Part shown: in pieces, positions 1 to 5,255 of the stretch
Layout of the letters: every line of letters starts with the position of its first letter
How positions within the stretch are numbered: the first letter of the stretch is position 1
Source of the DNA: an uncultured Actinomycetes bacterium
GTDB lineage: Bacteria; Actinomycetota; Actinomycetes; Nanopelagicales; Nanopelagicaceae
Direction: 5' to 3'
Length of the DNA: 7,594 bases
Assembly (NCBI GenBank): GCA_937860175.1
Contig: CALMBJ010000239.1
Location: forward strand, 1 to 7,594
Notes under the pieces: model-generated
Told to the model about the DNA's origin: nothing
Databases searched by the model: none
Seen by the model: the letters and a program-made list of their open reading frames with translations, nothing else
Made by a program: the position numbers and the translations under genes

Positions 1-233
1 ACATCAATTACATTGAATGCAGATAAATCAGCGATCTCTTCAACCTTGCTTCGACCGTTAACTGTTAGATAAAGAGTTTCAATCTTTGGGCCACTCTTTG
101 AAACAAGCGCCTCACGCGCACACTGCAATCCTTCAGCTACAAATTGGCCAGCGTTCTTTCTCTCCTTGACTCCCCTAGAACCAATAAGAGCCTTAACTCG
201 CGCAATATGTGGCGAGTTAAGGCTCTCAATCAT
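1..233 (-). CDS. SpoU/TrmH-family RNA 2'-O-ribose methyltransferase, N-terminal part (runs off left edge)
   Basis: This is the first 77 codons of a gene that continues past position 1. The ATG is at 233-231, 9 nt after the rplT stop and in the same frame as rplT. The translation starts MIESLNSPHIARVKAL and contains QFVAEGLQCAREAL at about residues 30-43. The 'SP-x-I/V-x-x-V-x-x-L' start and 'F-V-A-E-G' motif are typical of the substrate-binding domain that precedes the SPOUT/SpoU methyltransferase domain, so it should methylate a ribose 2'-OH in rRNA or tRNA using S-adenosylmethionine. The catalytic knotted domain lies outside the window, so substrate and subfamily cannot be judged. Mycobacterium tuberculosis has a comparable gene (tsnR) directly after rplT, which supports the call. 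No Shine-Dalgarno sequence is visible, so translation may depend on ribosomes finishing rplT. Codons 3-17 form a perfect hairpin, described separately. Confidence 0.85.
   Translation of the reverse strand, partial: MIESLNSPHIARVKALIGSRGVKERKNAGQFVAEGLQCAREALVSKSGPKIETLYLTVNGRSKVEEIADLSAFNVID
187..226 (-). promoter_or_regulatory. Perfect 15-bp stem-loop at the start of the methyltransferase gene
   Basis: Bases 187-201 (AGAGCCTTAACTCGC) and 212-226 (GCGAGTTAAGGCTCT) are exact reverse complements separated by a 10-nt loop (202-211). In the minus-strand mRNA the stem begins 4 nt after the ATG and 16 nt after the rplT stop. The sequence just 3' of the stem is not a clean U-run, so a classical rho-independent terminator is unlikely. 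The position suits an attenuator, a block on translation initiation or an RNA-processing site that lowers methyltransferase output relative to the ribosomal proteins. The structure is seen directly; the function is inferred. Confidence 0.6.
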
Positions 234-242
234 TGTTGGAAC

Positions 243-602
243 TTAGAGTGCTGCAAGGCTCTTGCGAGCTACATCTACAAGTGTCTTGAATGTTGCAGGA
301 TCATTGGTCGCAAGCTCTGAAAGAACGCGACGATCTACCTCAACACCTGAAGCCTTAAGGCCCTGGATGAAGCGGTTGTATGTAAGACCGTGCTCGCGGC
401 AACCAGCGTTAATACGCTGGATCCACAGACGACGGAAATCGCCCTTCTTGTCTTTACGGTCGTTGAATGCATAAACCATTGAGTGCGTAACTTGCTCTTT
501 CGCCTTTGTGAAAAGACGTGAGCGTTGTCCGCGATATCCGCTGGCACGCTCAAGAGTTGTGCGACGCTTCTTAGCTGCGTGTACTCCGCGCTTTACTCTC
601 AT
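243..602 (-). CDS. rplT: 50S ribosomal protein L20
   Basis: The 119-residue protein is a full-length bacterial L20, a very basic protein that binds 23S rRNA early in large-subunit assembly. Recognisable segments are the N-terminal [14 protein letters not shown] and [19 protein letters not shown] in the extended basic arm, then [24 protein letters not shown] and the globular C-terminal part with [26 protein letters not shown]. The ATG at 602-600 follows an AAGGAG sequence (611-616) with 8 nt of spacing. That sequence overlaps the rpmI stop codon, so rpmI and rplT are probably translationally linked. In Escherichia coli and Bacillus subtilis, L20 represses its own operon through an RNA structure. 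Whether that happens here is unknown, but the infC leader has suggestive pairings. Confidence 0.98.
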   Translation of the reverse strand: MRVKRGVHAAKKRRTTLERASGYRGQRSRLFTKAKEQVTHSMVYAFNDRKDKKGDFRRLWIQRINAGCREHGLTYNRFIQGLKASGVEVDRRVLSELATNDPATFKTLVDVARKSLAAL

Positions 603-610
603 TTAACCCG

Positions 611-616
611 CTCCTT
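611..616 (-). promoter_or_regulatory. Shine-Dalgarno sequence of rplT, overlapping the rpmI stop
   Basis: On the minus strand AAGGAG lies 8 nt before the rplT ATG. It shares bases with the rpmI stop codon (TAAGGAG), a layout typical of coupled translation of two ribosomal protein genes. Confidence 0.75.
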
Positions 617-812
617 ACTTCAAACCAAGCATGCGCTTGGCGGTTACTGCGACAGTTGGCTTTGCAGCTGACTCTGTCGATAGACGACGTGTTACTCGTG
701 AAGATTTGTGCTCGAGCAAGTGGCGCTTTCCAGCGCGCTCGTGCATAACCTTTCCAGAACCTGTGATGCGGAAGGTCTTCTTCGCACCGCTGTGTGTTTT
801 CATCTTTGGCAT
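615..812 (-). CDS. rpmI: 50S ribosomal protein L35
   Basis: The 65-residue protein starts [20 protein letters not shown] and ends in [11 protein letters not shown]. This is the usual length and sequence pattern of L35, a small basic large-subunit protein; [18 protein letters not shown] and the central HLLEHKSSR are family hallmarks. The frame is open further upstream, but that part only reads through the infC end in another frame. The ATG at 812-810 gives the family N terminus and is preceded by GGAG (822-825) with a 9-nt gap. Only 4 nt separate the infC stop from this start. The gene sits in the common infC-rpmI-rplT operon. Confidence 0.97.
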   Translation of the reverse strand: MPKMKTHSGAKKTFRITGSGKVMHERAGKRHLLEHKSSRVTRRLSTESAAKPTVAVTAKRMLGLK

Positions 813-816
813 CTTC

Positions 817-1404
817 TTAAGCTCCATCCATTGTCTCTGCAGCTGCGGCCTTCGCCTTGCGTGCTGCCTTTGCTTCTGCAACTGCTTCTGTCTTCTTCTT
901 GGTTGGTCCAAGAACCATCGTCATGTTTCGTCCCTCTTGCTTAGGAGCGAACTCAACAAAACCGACCTCTGCAATGTCTTCTGCAAGACGTTGCAACATC
1001 TTGTAACCCAACTCAGGACGCGTTTGCTCGCGACCTCGGAACTTCATAGTCACCTTGACCTTGTCGCCACCCTTAAGAAACTTCTCAACCTGACTACGCT
1101 TTGTTTCGTAATCATGATTTTCGATCTTTGGAGTTAGGCGCACCTCCTTCACCACAATGTGGGTCTGGTTTTGGCGAGCTTCCCGTGCCTTCTGTGCAAC
1201 TTCGTACTTGTACTTTCCGAAGTCCATGATCTTGCAAACAGGTGGATTGGCTTCTGGTGCGATCTCAACGAGGTCGAGACCAACTTCATCTGCCATCTTT
1301 AACGCCGTATCGATATCGACAACTCCAACTTGTTCACCGGTGTAACCGATCAAACGAATTTCGGGTGTGCGAATACGATCATTGATGCGCGGTTCAGTGC
1401 TGAC
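817..1404 (-). CDS. infC: Translation initiation factor IF-3 (probable non-canonical GTC start)
   Basis: IF-3 binds the 30S subunit, keeps it apart from 50S and checks start-codon and initiator-tRNA pairing. The product has an N-terminal domain with [19 protein letters not shown] and [15 protein letters not shown], then [15 protein letters not shown] leading into the linker and the C-terminal domain with [21 protein letters not shown] and [14 protein letters not shown]. It ends in an Ala/Lys-rich tail common in actinobacteria. The start is unusual. Homologues begin at the residue before STEP/STET, which here is GTC (1404-1402), placed 6 nt after a strong AAGGAG. The only standard-table alternatives in frame are TTG at 1470 or 1464 and CTG at 1443, which would add up to 22 residues with no obvious IF-3 similarity and no Shine-Dalgarno signal at that position. 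From GTC the protein has 195 residues. E. coli infC starts at the rare AUU and is self-regulated, so an odd start codon is plausible. Identity is certain; the start is moderately supported. Confidence 0.95.
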   Translation of the reverse strand, partial: VSTEPRINDRIRTPEIRLIGYTGEQVGVVDIDTALKMADEVGLDLVEIAPEANPPVCKIMDFGKYKYEVAQKAREARQNQTHIVVKEVRLTPKIENHDYETKRSQVEKFLKGGDKVKVTMKFRGREQTRPELGYKMLQRLAEDIAEVGFVEFAPKQEGRNMTMVLGPTKKKTEAVAEAKAARKAKAAAAETMDGA

Positions 1405-1613
1405 TTTGAGCTCCTTCGGTTCGTTAACGCTTTGGTGTAACAGCGCTGCAAAAGAAAACCGCAAGGGCAAGAGAAATAAATCTCTTATCCGACAAACCAG
1501 CCCGCACTAGTGGCGATGAAGGTGGGAGCGGTAACTCCTCTTGCAGTGGTTGTTACGCCACTGGTCTGGAGCCAAGGTTACCCGCTGGCTCCCAAAAGGC
1601 GAAATTGAGCGTA
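1405..1613 (-). promoter_or_regulatory. Probable infC operon leader with alternative and pseudoknot-capable pairings
   Basis: The region between infC and the divergent DUF3099 gene contains several complementary blocks. Stem A pairs 1568-1574 (GGAGCCA) with 1586-1592. Stem B pairs 1544-1549 (CAGTGG) with 1558-1563. Pairing C joins 1509-1515 (AGTGGCG) to 1556-1562 and competes with B. Pairing D joins 1527-1535 (AGCGGTAAC) to 1577-1586 with one bulged base and competes with A. C and D cross each other, so together they would form a pseudoknot. A small AAGAGA/TCTCTT hairpin lies at 1469-1486. A TAnnnT box (TACGCT, minus strand, 1613-1608) is a weak candidate -10. No -35 or terminator is convincing. 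A role in feedback control by L20 or IF-3 is inferred from known systems in other bacteria, not shown here. Confidence 0.4.
1411..1416 (-). promoter_or_regulatory. Strong Shine-Dalgarno sequence defining the infC start
   Basis: Minus-strand AAGGAG is followed by 6 nt (CTCAAA) and then GTC AGC ACT GAA CCG, encoding the conserved IF-3 N terminus. Position and strength argue that initiation happens at or next to this GTC rather than at the upstream TTG or CTG codons. Confidence 0.6.
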
Positions 1614-1618
1614 GATCC

Positions 1619-1640
1619 CGAGGGGCGGGGGCGGGCGCTG
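1619..1640 (+). other. G-rich tract upstream of the DUF3099 gene
   Basis: The plus strand carries runs of 4, 5 and 3 G within about 16 bases (GAGGGGCGGGGGCGGGCGC), far more GC-rich than the rest of the window. It lies between the two divergent operons, directly before the candidate -10 of the plus-strand operon. It could slow polymerase or form a G-rich structure in DNA, but only three long G-runs are present, one short of a standard three-layer quadruplex. Confidence 0.4.
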
Positions 1641-1645
1641 AGCAC

Positions 1646-1657
1646 TACCCTTTAGCC
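1646..1657 (+). promoter_or_regulatory. Candidate -10 element for a leaderless DUF3099-SURF1 transcript
   Basis: TACCCT at 1646-1651 matches the actinobacterial TAnnnT -10 pattern and is followed by 6 nt before the ATG at 1658. That spacing would place the transcription start at the start codon, giving a leaderless mRNA. There is no Shine-Dalgarno sequence upstream of this ATG, which fits. No -35 element is recognisable, so the call is tentative. Confidence 0.35.
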
Positions 1658-1930
1658 ATGGCCAAGGAAAAGAAGGTTTACGACATCACGAGTGCGCAAA
1701 ACGCCCTCACCCGTGATCAAGCTGGCCGCCAAAAGCGGTACTTCATTTCGATGATGATCCGCACCGCCTGCTTTGTTCTAACGGTAATACTGCCGAGCCC
1801 ATACCGTTGGTTCGCCTTGGCTGGCGCTGTGACCTTGCCTTACTTTGCCGTTGTGATTGCAAACGCTGGTCGTGAAACCATTACTCGTGGTTCAGAGATC
1901 AAAGAAGATAAACCCTTAGCGCTCGACTGA
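1658..1930 (+). CDS. DUF3099-type small membrane protein
   Basis: The product is 90 residues: a charged N terminus (MAKEKKVYDITSAQNALTRD), two hydrophobic segments at about residues 28-45 and 50-68, and a charged tail. The order 'ITSA...R..RY.I.M.IRT.CF' followed by 'P.RW....AVTLPYFAVVIANAGRE' is the pattern of the actinobacterial DUF3099 family, which has no known biochemical function. It should span the membrane twice through a tight hairpin. The frame stays open upstream to 1541 from a TTG, but ATG 1658 gives the family-like N terminus and a leaderless arrangement. The stop is 3 nt before the SURF1 start, so the two genes are probably cotranscribed. This hints at a link with respiratory-complex assembly, but adjacency is the only evidence. 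Confidence 0.85.
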   Translation: MAKEKKVYDITSAQNALTRDQAGRQKRYFISMMIRTACFVLTVILPSPYRWFALAGAVTLPYFAVVIANAGRETITRGSEIKEDKPLALD

Positions 1931-1933
1931 TTT

Positions 1934-2638
1934 ATGTCTTCAGAGAAGAAAGCTAAGGAGCCTTGGTCCCTCTTTAAATCTTTAGTCGCTTTGGCCCTAG
2001 TGGTTCTCTGTGTCTGGGCTTCACAATGGCAGTATCAAAGAGGCGTTGATCGTCAGGCGCGAAACGCGGTTATTGAAGAACGTATCGCCCGAGATGCAAT
2101 TTCACTCAATGACATTGATGGCGATTTAGCCAATTACGAATGGCAATACGTTTCAGCAACCGGAACCTTTGATCAAAGCAAACAGATTTTGCTTCGCAAT
2201 CGTTACTCAGAGGGAAAGTATGGGTTTGAAGTATTGACCTTGTTTACAAGTACCTCGGGCAAAAAGTTTTGGGTTGATCGTGGATGGGTGCAAGCCGGTG
2301 CAACCGCCACAACTCCCCCTGTAGTAAGCAAGGTACCTGACGGTGAAGTCAGCATCTCAGGCAGATTCCGTTTGGACTCATCGCTGCCACGTGGATCATT
2401 CTTTGCGTTACCTGCATCCGGTGAAGGGTTAGTTGCACAGCTCAATGCGCAATCGCAACAAGACACCGAGAAGTTCTACATTAATTTGTTAAGTGGTTCA
2501 GATCCATCTCTCACACCAGCTGCACCCGCTCAGCTTCCGCCATTAAGTGATGGTCCACATACCGCCTACGCTCTTCAGTGGCTCATCTTCGGAGGGTTAA
2601 TAATTTACGGACGTATTTTAATTAGGCGTACCCGTTAG
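1934..2638 (+). CDS. SURF1 family protein (cytochrome c oxidase assembly factor)
   Basis: SURF1 proteins help insert or protect heme a during assembly of subunit I of aa3-type cytochrome oxidase. This 234-residue protein has the family layout: an N-terminal membrane helix (about residues 13-31) ending in WASQWQYQR, a large domain outside the membrane with VDRGWV at 114-119 and FRLDSS at 145-150, and a C-terminal helix (about 211-229) introduced by GPHTAYALQW, the family's signature GPH...Y..QW. A basic RILIRRTR tail follows. The ATG comes 3 nt after the DUF3099 stop without a clear Shine-Dalgarno sequence, which suggests re-initiation. The last 21 bp overlap the end of the opposing ABC exporter gene. 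It implies an aerobic organism with a heme-copper oxidase. The gene appears intact. Confidence 0.93.
   Translation: MSSEKKAKEPWSLFKSLVALALVVLCVWASQWQYQRGVDRQARNAVIEERIARDAISLNDIDGDLANYEWQYVSATGTFDQSKQILLRNRYSEGKYGFEVLTLFTSTSGKKFWVDRGWVQAGATATTPPVVSKVPDGEVSISGRFRLDSSLPRGSFFALPASGEGLVAQLNAQSQQDTEKFYINLLSGSDPSLTPAAPAQLPPLSDGPHTAYALQWLIFGGLIIYGRILIRRTR
2618..2638. other. Tail-to-tail overlap of SURF1 and ABC exporter genes
   Basis: The plus-strand SURF1 gene ends with TAG at 2636-2638, while the minus-strand exporter ends with TAA at 2620-2618, so 21 bp code on both strands. No stem-loop terminator is visible on either side, so the convergent transcripts probably overlap at their 3' ends. Confidence 0.85.
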
Positions 2639-4489
2639 ATCCTGACGGTTATAGAGCTCTGAATAAAGACCACCCTTAACTACCAACTCTTCATGGGTTC
2701 CGCGCTCGACGATTGCACCTTTTTCGAGCACCAAAATCTGATCAGCATCCCGTACGGTACTCAAGCGGTGTGCAATCACAATACTTGTTCGGCCCTTCAA
2801 CGCTGTTTGTAGCGCTGCATGAACCAACTGCTCATTCTCTGAATCTAAATGTGCTGTTGCTTCATCAAGGATTACTACCGCAGGAGATTTAAGGAGCAAA
2901 CGCGCAATCGCTAAACGTTGTTTCTCGCCACCAGACAAGCGATGGCCTCGCTCTCCCACCATGGTCTCTAAACCATTCGGTAGGGATTCGATAAGTTTCC
3001 AAATCTGAGCTGATTTACACGCCTGCATCATCTCTTCTTCAGTTGCATCTTGTTTTGCGTAGCGAAGATTCTCAGCGATTGTTTCGTGGAACAAATGAGC
3101 ATCCTGCATAACTACACCGATTGAATCTCGAAGAGACTCTAAAGTCAGATCTCTAATGTCATGGCCATCAATTGAAATCGCACCCTCTGTCACATCATAA
3201 AGACGAGGCAACAAAGCGCTAATTGTTGTCTTACCCGCACCTGATGGACCCACCAATGCGGTCATAGTTCCAGGAGCACAAACAAAAGATAGATCACGGA
3301 GCACCTGACCGCTCTGTACGGTTTCAGCCTTTGCCGCTGACTCCAGTGATGCAAGTGAAATCTCTTCGGCGCGTGGATAAGAAAAATTCACATTTTTGAA
3401 CTCAATACGTGGCTCCGTTGTTTTTAACACAACCGCCTTCTCGTGATCCTTAACCATTGGTTCAAGATCTAAGACTTCAAAGACTCTTTCAAAGGAGACA
3501 AGGGATGTCATGACATCAATACGCACATTGGAGAGCGCGGTCAAGGGGCCGTATAGGCGTGCAAGTAGCGCGGTTATCGCAAGCAAAGTTCCGACCGTTA
3601 CTCCACCTTCAATCGCAAGGTGACCACCGATTCCATAAGCAAAGGCGGTAGCAATTGCCGCAACGCTGGTTAGCGCAATAAAGAAAAGCCGGTTAAGCAT
3701 CGCCATCTTGATGCCAATATCTGCAACTCGACGCGCTCGACTTCTGAAGTACTCACGCTCACGATCTGGCTCGCCATACAGCGCAACAAGCATTGCACCC
3801 GAGACGTTAAAACGTTCAGTCATGGTGCTAGACATCTCTGCGTTCACGCCGAAGGATTCACGGGTTAATGTTTGCAATCTTCTTCCGACCCATTTAGTTG
3901 GAATCAGAAAAACTGGAAGCAGAAGAAGGGAGAAGATGGTTATCTGCCAAGAAAGAATCAACATGGTGATTGTGACCAAAACCAGGCTCACTACATTGCT
4001 TACAACACCTGAAAGGGTTGCGGTAAATGCCTGTTGGGCACCGATCACATCTGAGTTGATTCGGGAGATTAATGCTCCGGTTTGGGTTCGTGTGAAGAAA
4101 GCTATTGACTGCTTTTGGACATGCGCAAAAACCAAGGATCGAAGATCGTAAATGAGACCTTCGCCAATACGGGAGGAAAAGTATCTGCCCAACATATTTA
4201 TAACTGCATCTGCGATGGCGATTAAGCCCACAAGGATCGCGAGATTGGTAACGACAGTTGGGTCCTTCGGAATAACTCCATCGTCGATCAAGCGCTTCAG
4301 TAGTAATGGGGTTGCAACAATCAAACCAGCATCTACAACAACAGTTGCTAAGTAAATGAAGATATTTGTTCGATATGGACGCGCAAAGGAAAAGATTCTC
4401 TTAACGGTTCCTGGCTTAAGTTTTTGTTCCTTCACTGAAGGATCTGCGGTCATTGAGCGGTGGGTCATCCACGCTGCATGCATAGACAT
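2618..4489 (-). CDS. ABC exporter, fused transmembrane and ATP-binding domains
   Basis: The 623-residue protein is a complete type I ABC exporter half-transporter. An N-terminal tail of about 35 residues leads into a six-helix membrane domain (about residues 40-320; FSFARPYR at its start, hydrophobic stretches near 43-62, 81-100, 161-197 and 268-310). The ATPase domain (about 361-620) has all working motifs: Walker A GPSGAGKTT with Lys420, Q-loop Gln462, signature LSGGEKQR at 518-525, Walker B VVILDEAT with Asp542 and Glu543, and H-loop His574. An insertion of about 20 residues (around 373-395) precedes Walker A, a feature I associate with actinobacterial homologues. It probably works as a dimer exporting a lipid, peptide or hydrophobic compound; the substrate cannot be told. 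The start lies 2 nt after the sufT stop, placing it in the suf operon. ATGs at 4483 and 4468 are alternative starts. Confidence 0.93.
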   Translation of the reverse strand: MSMHAAWMTHRSMTADPSVKEQKLKPGTVKRIFSFARPYRTNIFIYLATVVVDAGLIVATPLLLKRLIDDGVIPKDPTVVTNLAILVGLIAIADAVINMLGRYFSSRIGEGLIYDLRSLVFAHVQKQSIAFFTRTQTGALISRINSDVIGAQQAFTATLSGVVSNVVSLVLVTITMLILSWQITIFSLLLLPVFLIPTKWVGRRLQTLTRESFGVNAEMSSTMTERFNVSGAMLVALYGEPDREREYFRSRARRVADIGIKMAMLNRLFFIALTSVAAIATAFAYGIGGHLAIEGGVTVGTLLAITALLARLYGPLTALSNVRIDVMTSLVSFERVFEVLDLEPMVKDHEKAVVLKTTEPRIEFKNVNFSYPRAEEISLASLESAAKAETVQSGQVLRDLSFVCAPGTMTALVGPSGAGKTTISALLPRLYDVTEGAISIDGHDIRDLTLESLRDSIGVVMQDAHLFHETIAENLRYAKQDATEEEMMQACKSAQIWKLIESLPNGLETMVGERGHRLSGGEKQRLAIARLLLKSPAVVILDEATAHLDSENEQLVHAALQTALKGRTSIVIAHRLSTVRDADQILVLEKGAIVERGTHEELVVKGGLYSELYNRQDLTGTPN

Positions 4490-4491
4490 AA

Positions 4492-4803
4492 CTAAACGGT
4501 GAAGCCGAGAGCGCGCAGCTGATCTCTTCCGTCGTCAGTGATCTTGTCTGGACCCCAAGGTGGCATCCAAACCCAGTTAATTTTTACATCCGTTGTCATT
4601 CCAGCAAGAGCGGCGCGAGTTTGATCTTCAATGACATCTTGAAGTGGGCATGCTGCAGAGGTTAATGTCATATTCAGGATTGCAATATTTGCTTCATCAA
4701 CCATTACATCGTAAATCAGGCCGAGGTCAACAACATTGATACCAAGCTCTGGATCAACAACATCCTTCATCGCCTCTGTTACATCATCAACGCTAGTAGC
4801 CAT
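4492..4803 (-). CDS. sufT: SufT-like DUF59/MIP18 family iron-sulfur maturation protein
   Basis: This 103-residue, single-domain protein belongs to the DUF59/MIP18 family, whose SufT members help deliver or mature Fe-S clusters. Diagnostic parts are DPELGINVVDLGLIYDV (residues 17-33), MTLTSAACPLQDVIEDQ with the family's conserved cysteine, and the C-terminal WMPPWGPDKITDDGRDQLRALGF. The ATG at 4803-4801 is 2 nt after the sufU stop, and GGGGAG (4811-4816) is well placed as a ribosome binding site. It lies at the end of the suf gene set, as in Mycobacterium and Streptomyces. PaaD and Mrp-associated proteins share this fold, but position in the suf operon favours SufT. The gene appears intact. 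Confidence 0.9.
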   Translation of the reverse strand: MATSVDDVTEAMKDVVDPELGINVVDLGLIYDVMVDEANIAILNMTLTSAACPLQDVIEDQTRAALAGMTTDVKINWVWMPPWGPDKITDDGRDQLRALGFTV

Positions 4804-4805
4804 CT

Positions 4806-5255
4806 TTACTCTCCCCTATTTGTAGTCGTAATTCTAACCGCTGCATCCTTAAAGGCCATCCATCCCAGTAAGGCGCACTTGATGCGCGCAGGGAACTTGG
4901 AAACGCCAGCCAAAGCAACCGCATCCTCGAGAATATCGGGATTTCCCTCTTTGGTGCCCTTGCTCTGCATCAGCTCGGTGAACTCTTGAAGAATTGCATC
5001 CGCCTCTTGAAACCCTTTGTTTACGAGAAGATCACTTGCGATCGAAACGCTGGCCTGCGAAATAGAACAACCAACCCCATCCCAAGTAATTGATGTAATG
5101 ACCCCATCCTTAGCGGAGATATTTAAGGTGATCTCATCTCCACAACTTGGATTTACGTGGTGGACCTGAGCATCGTAAGTATCGGCCAACCCCTTGTTGA
5201 GTGGGTGTTTGTAGTGATCCAAGATCACCTCTTGATAAAGGCTGTCTAGCTCCAT
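4806..5255 (-). CDS. sufU: SufU, zinc-dependent sulfur acceptor of SufS
   Basis: SufU takes the persulfide sulfur from SufS and passes it to the SufBCD scaffold. The 149-residue protein opens MELDSLYQEVILDHYKHPLNKG, typical of the family, and has the expected zinc ligands: Cys38 and Asp40 in NPSCGDE, Cys63 in GVGCSIS and Cys127 in RIKCALLGW. The stretch between Cys63 and Cys127 includes the 18-20 residue insertion (around FTELMQSKGTKEG) that separates SufU from the IscU scaffold. The ATG at 5255 is chosen over an in-frame upstream codon at 5306 because it gives the family N terminus and shares a base with the sufS stop (TAATG), which indicates coupled translation. No Shine-Dalgarno sequence is obvious, which fits re-initiation. 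Confidence 0.95.
   Translation of the reverse strand: MELDSLYQEVILDHYKHPLNKGLADTYDAQVHHVNPSCGDEITLNISAKDGVITSITWDGVGCSISQASVSIASDLLVNKGFQEADAILQEFTELMQSKGTKEGNPDILEDAVALAGVSKFPARIKCALLGWMAFKDAAVRITTTNRGE

Noticed and set aside
813..911. Upstream extension of rpmI within the infC 3' end
   Set aside because: The added residues are Gln/Arg-rich out-of-frame readings of the infC tail; L35 starts at MPKMKTHSG.
631..1137. Long plus-strand open frame opposite infC and rpmI, rich in Leu and Cys
   Set aside because: It lies entirely antisense to two certain genes, has no family resemblance and no start signals; it is a reflection of the coding frames on the other strand.
1469..1486. AAGAGA/TCTCTT hairpin followed downstream on the minus strand by TTTTCTTTT, as a transcription terminator or attenuator
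   Set aside because: The stem is short and AT-rich, and the T-run begins 13 nt after it, too far for a rho-independent terminator; it is kept only as part of the leader description.
1621..1636. Standard three-layer G-quadruplex
   Set aside because: Only three runs of three or more G are present; a fourth would have to come from outside the tract.
1635..1657. CTGAGCACTACCC resembles the 5' part of a thiamine pyrophosphate riboswitch
   Set aside because: The required second half (ACCTGATC... and the following conserved block) is missing; the DUF3099 ATG follows within a few bases.
1541..1657. Possible 39-codon N-terminal extension of the DUF3099 protein from a TTG
   Set aside because: The extension runs through the stem-loop and G-rich region, its sequence is Arg/Gly/Ala-rich without family similarity, and ATG 1658 gives the expected protein.
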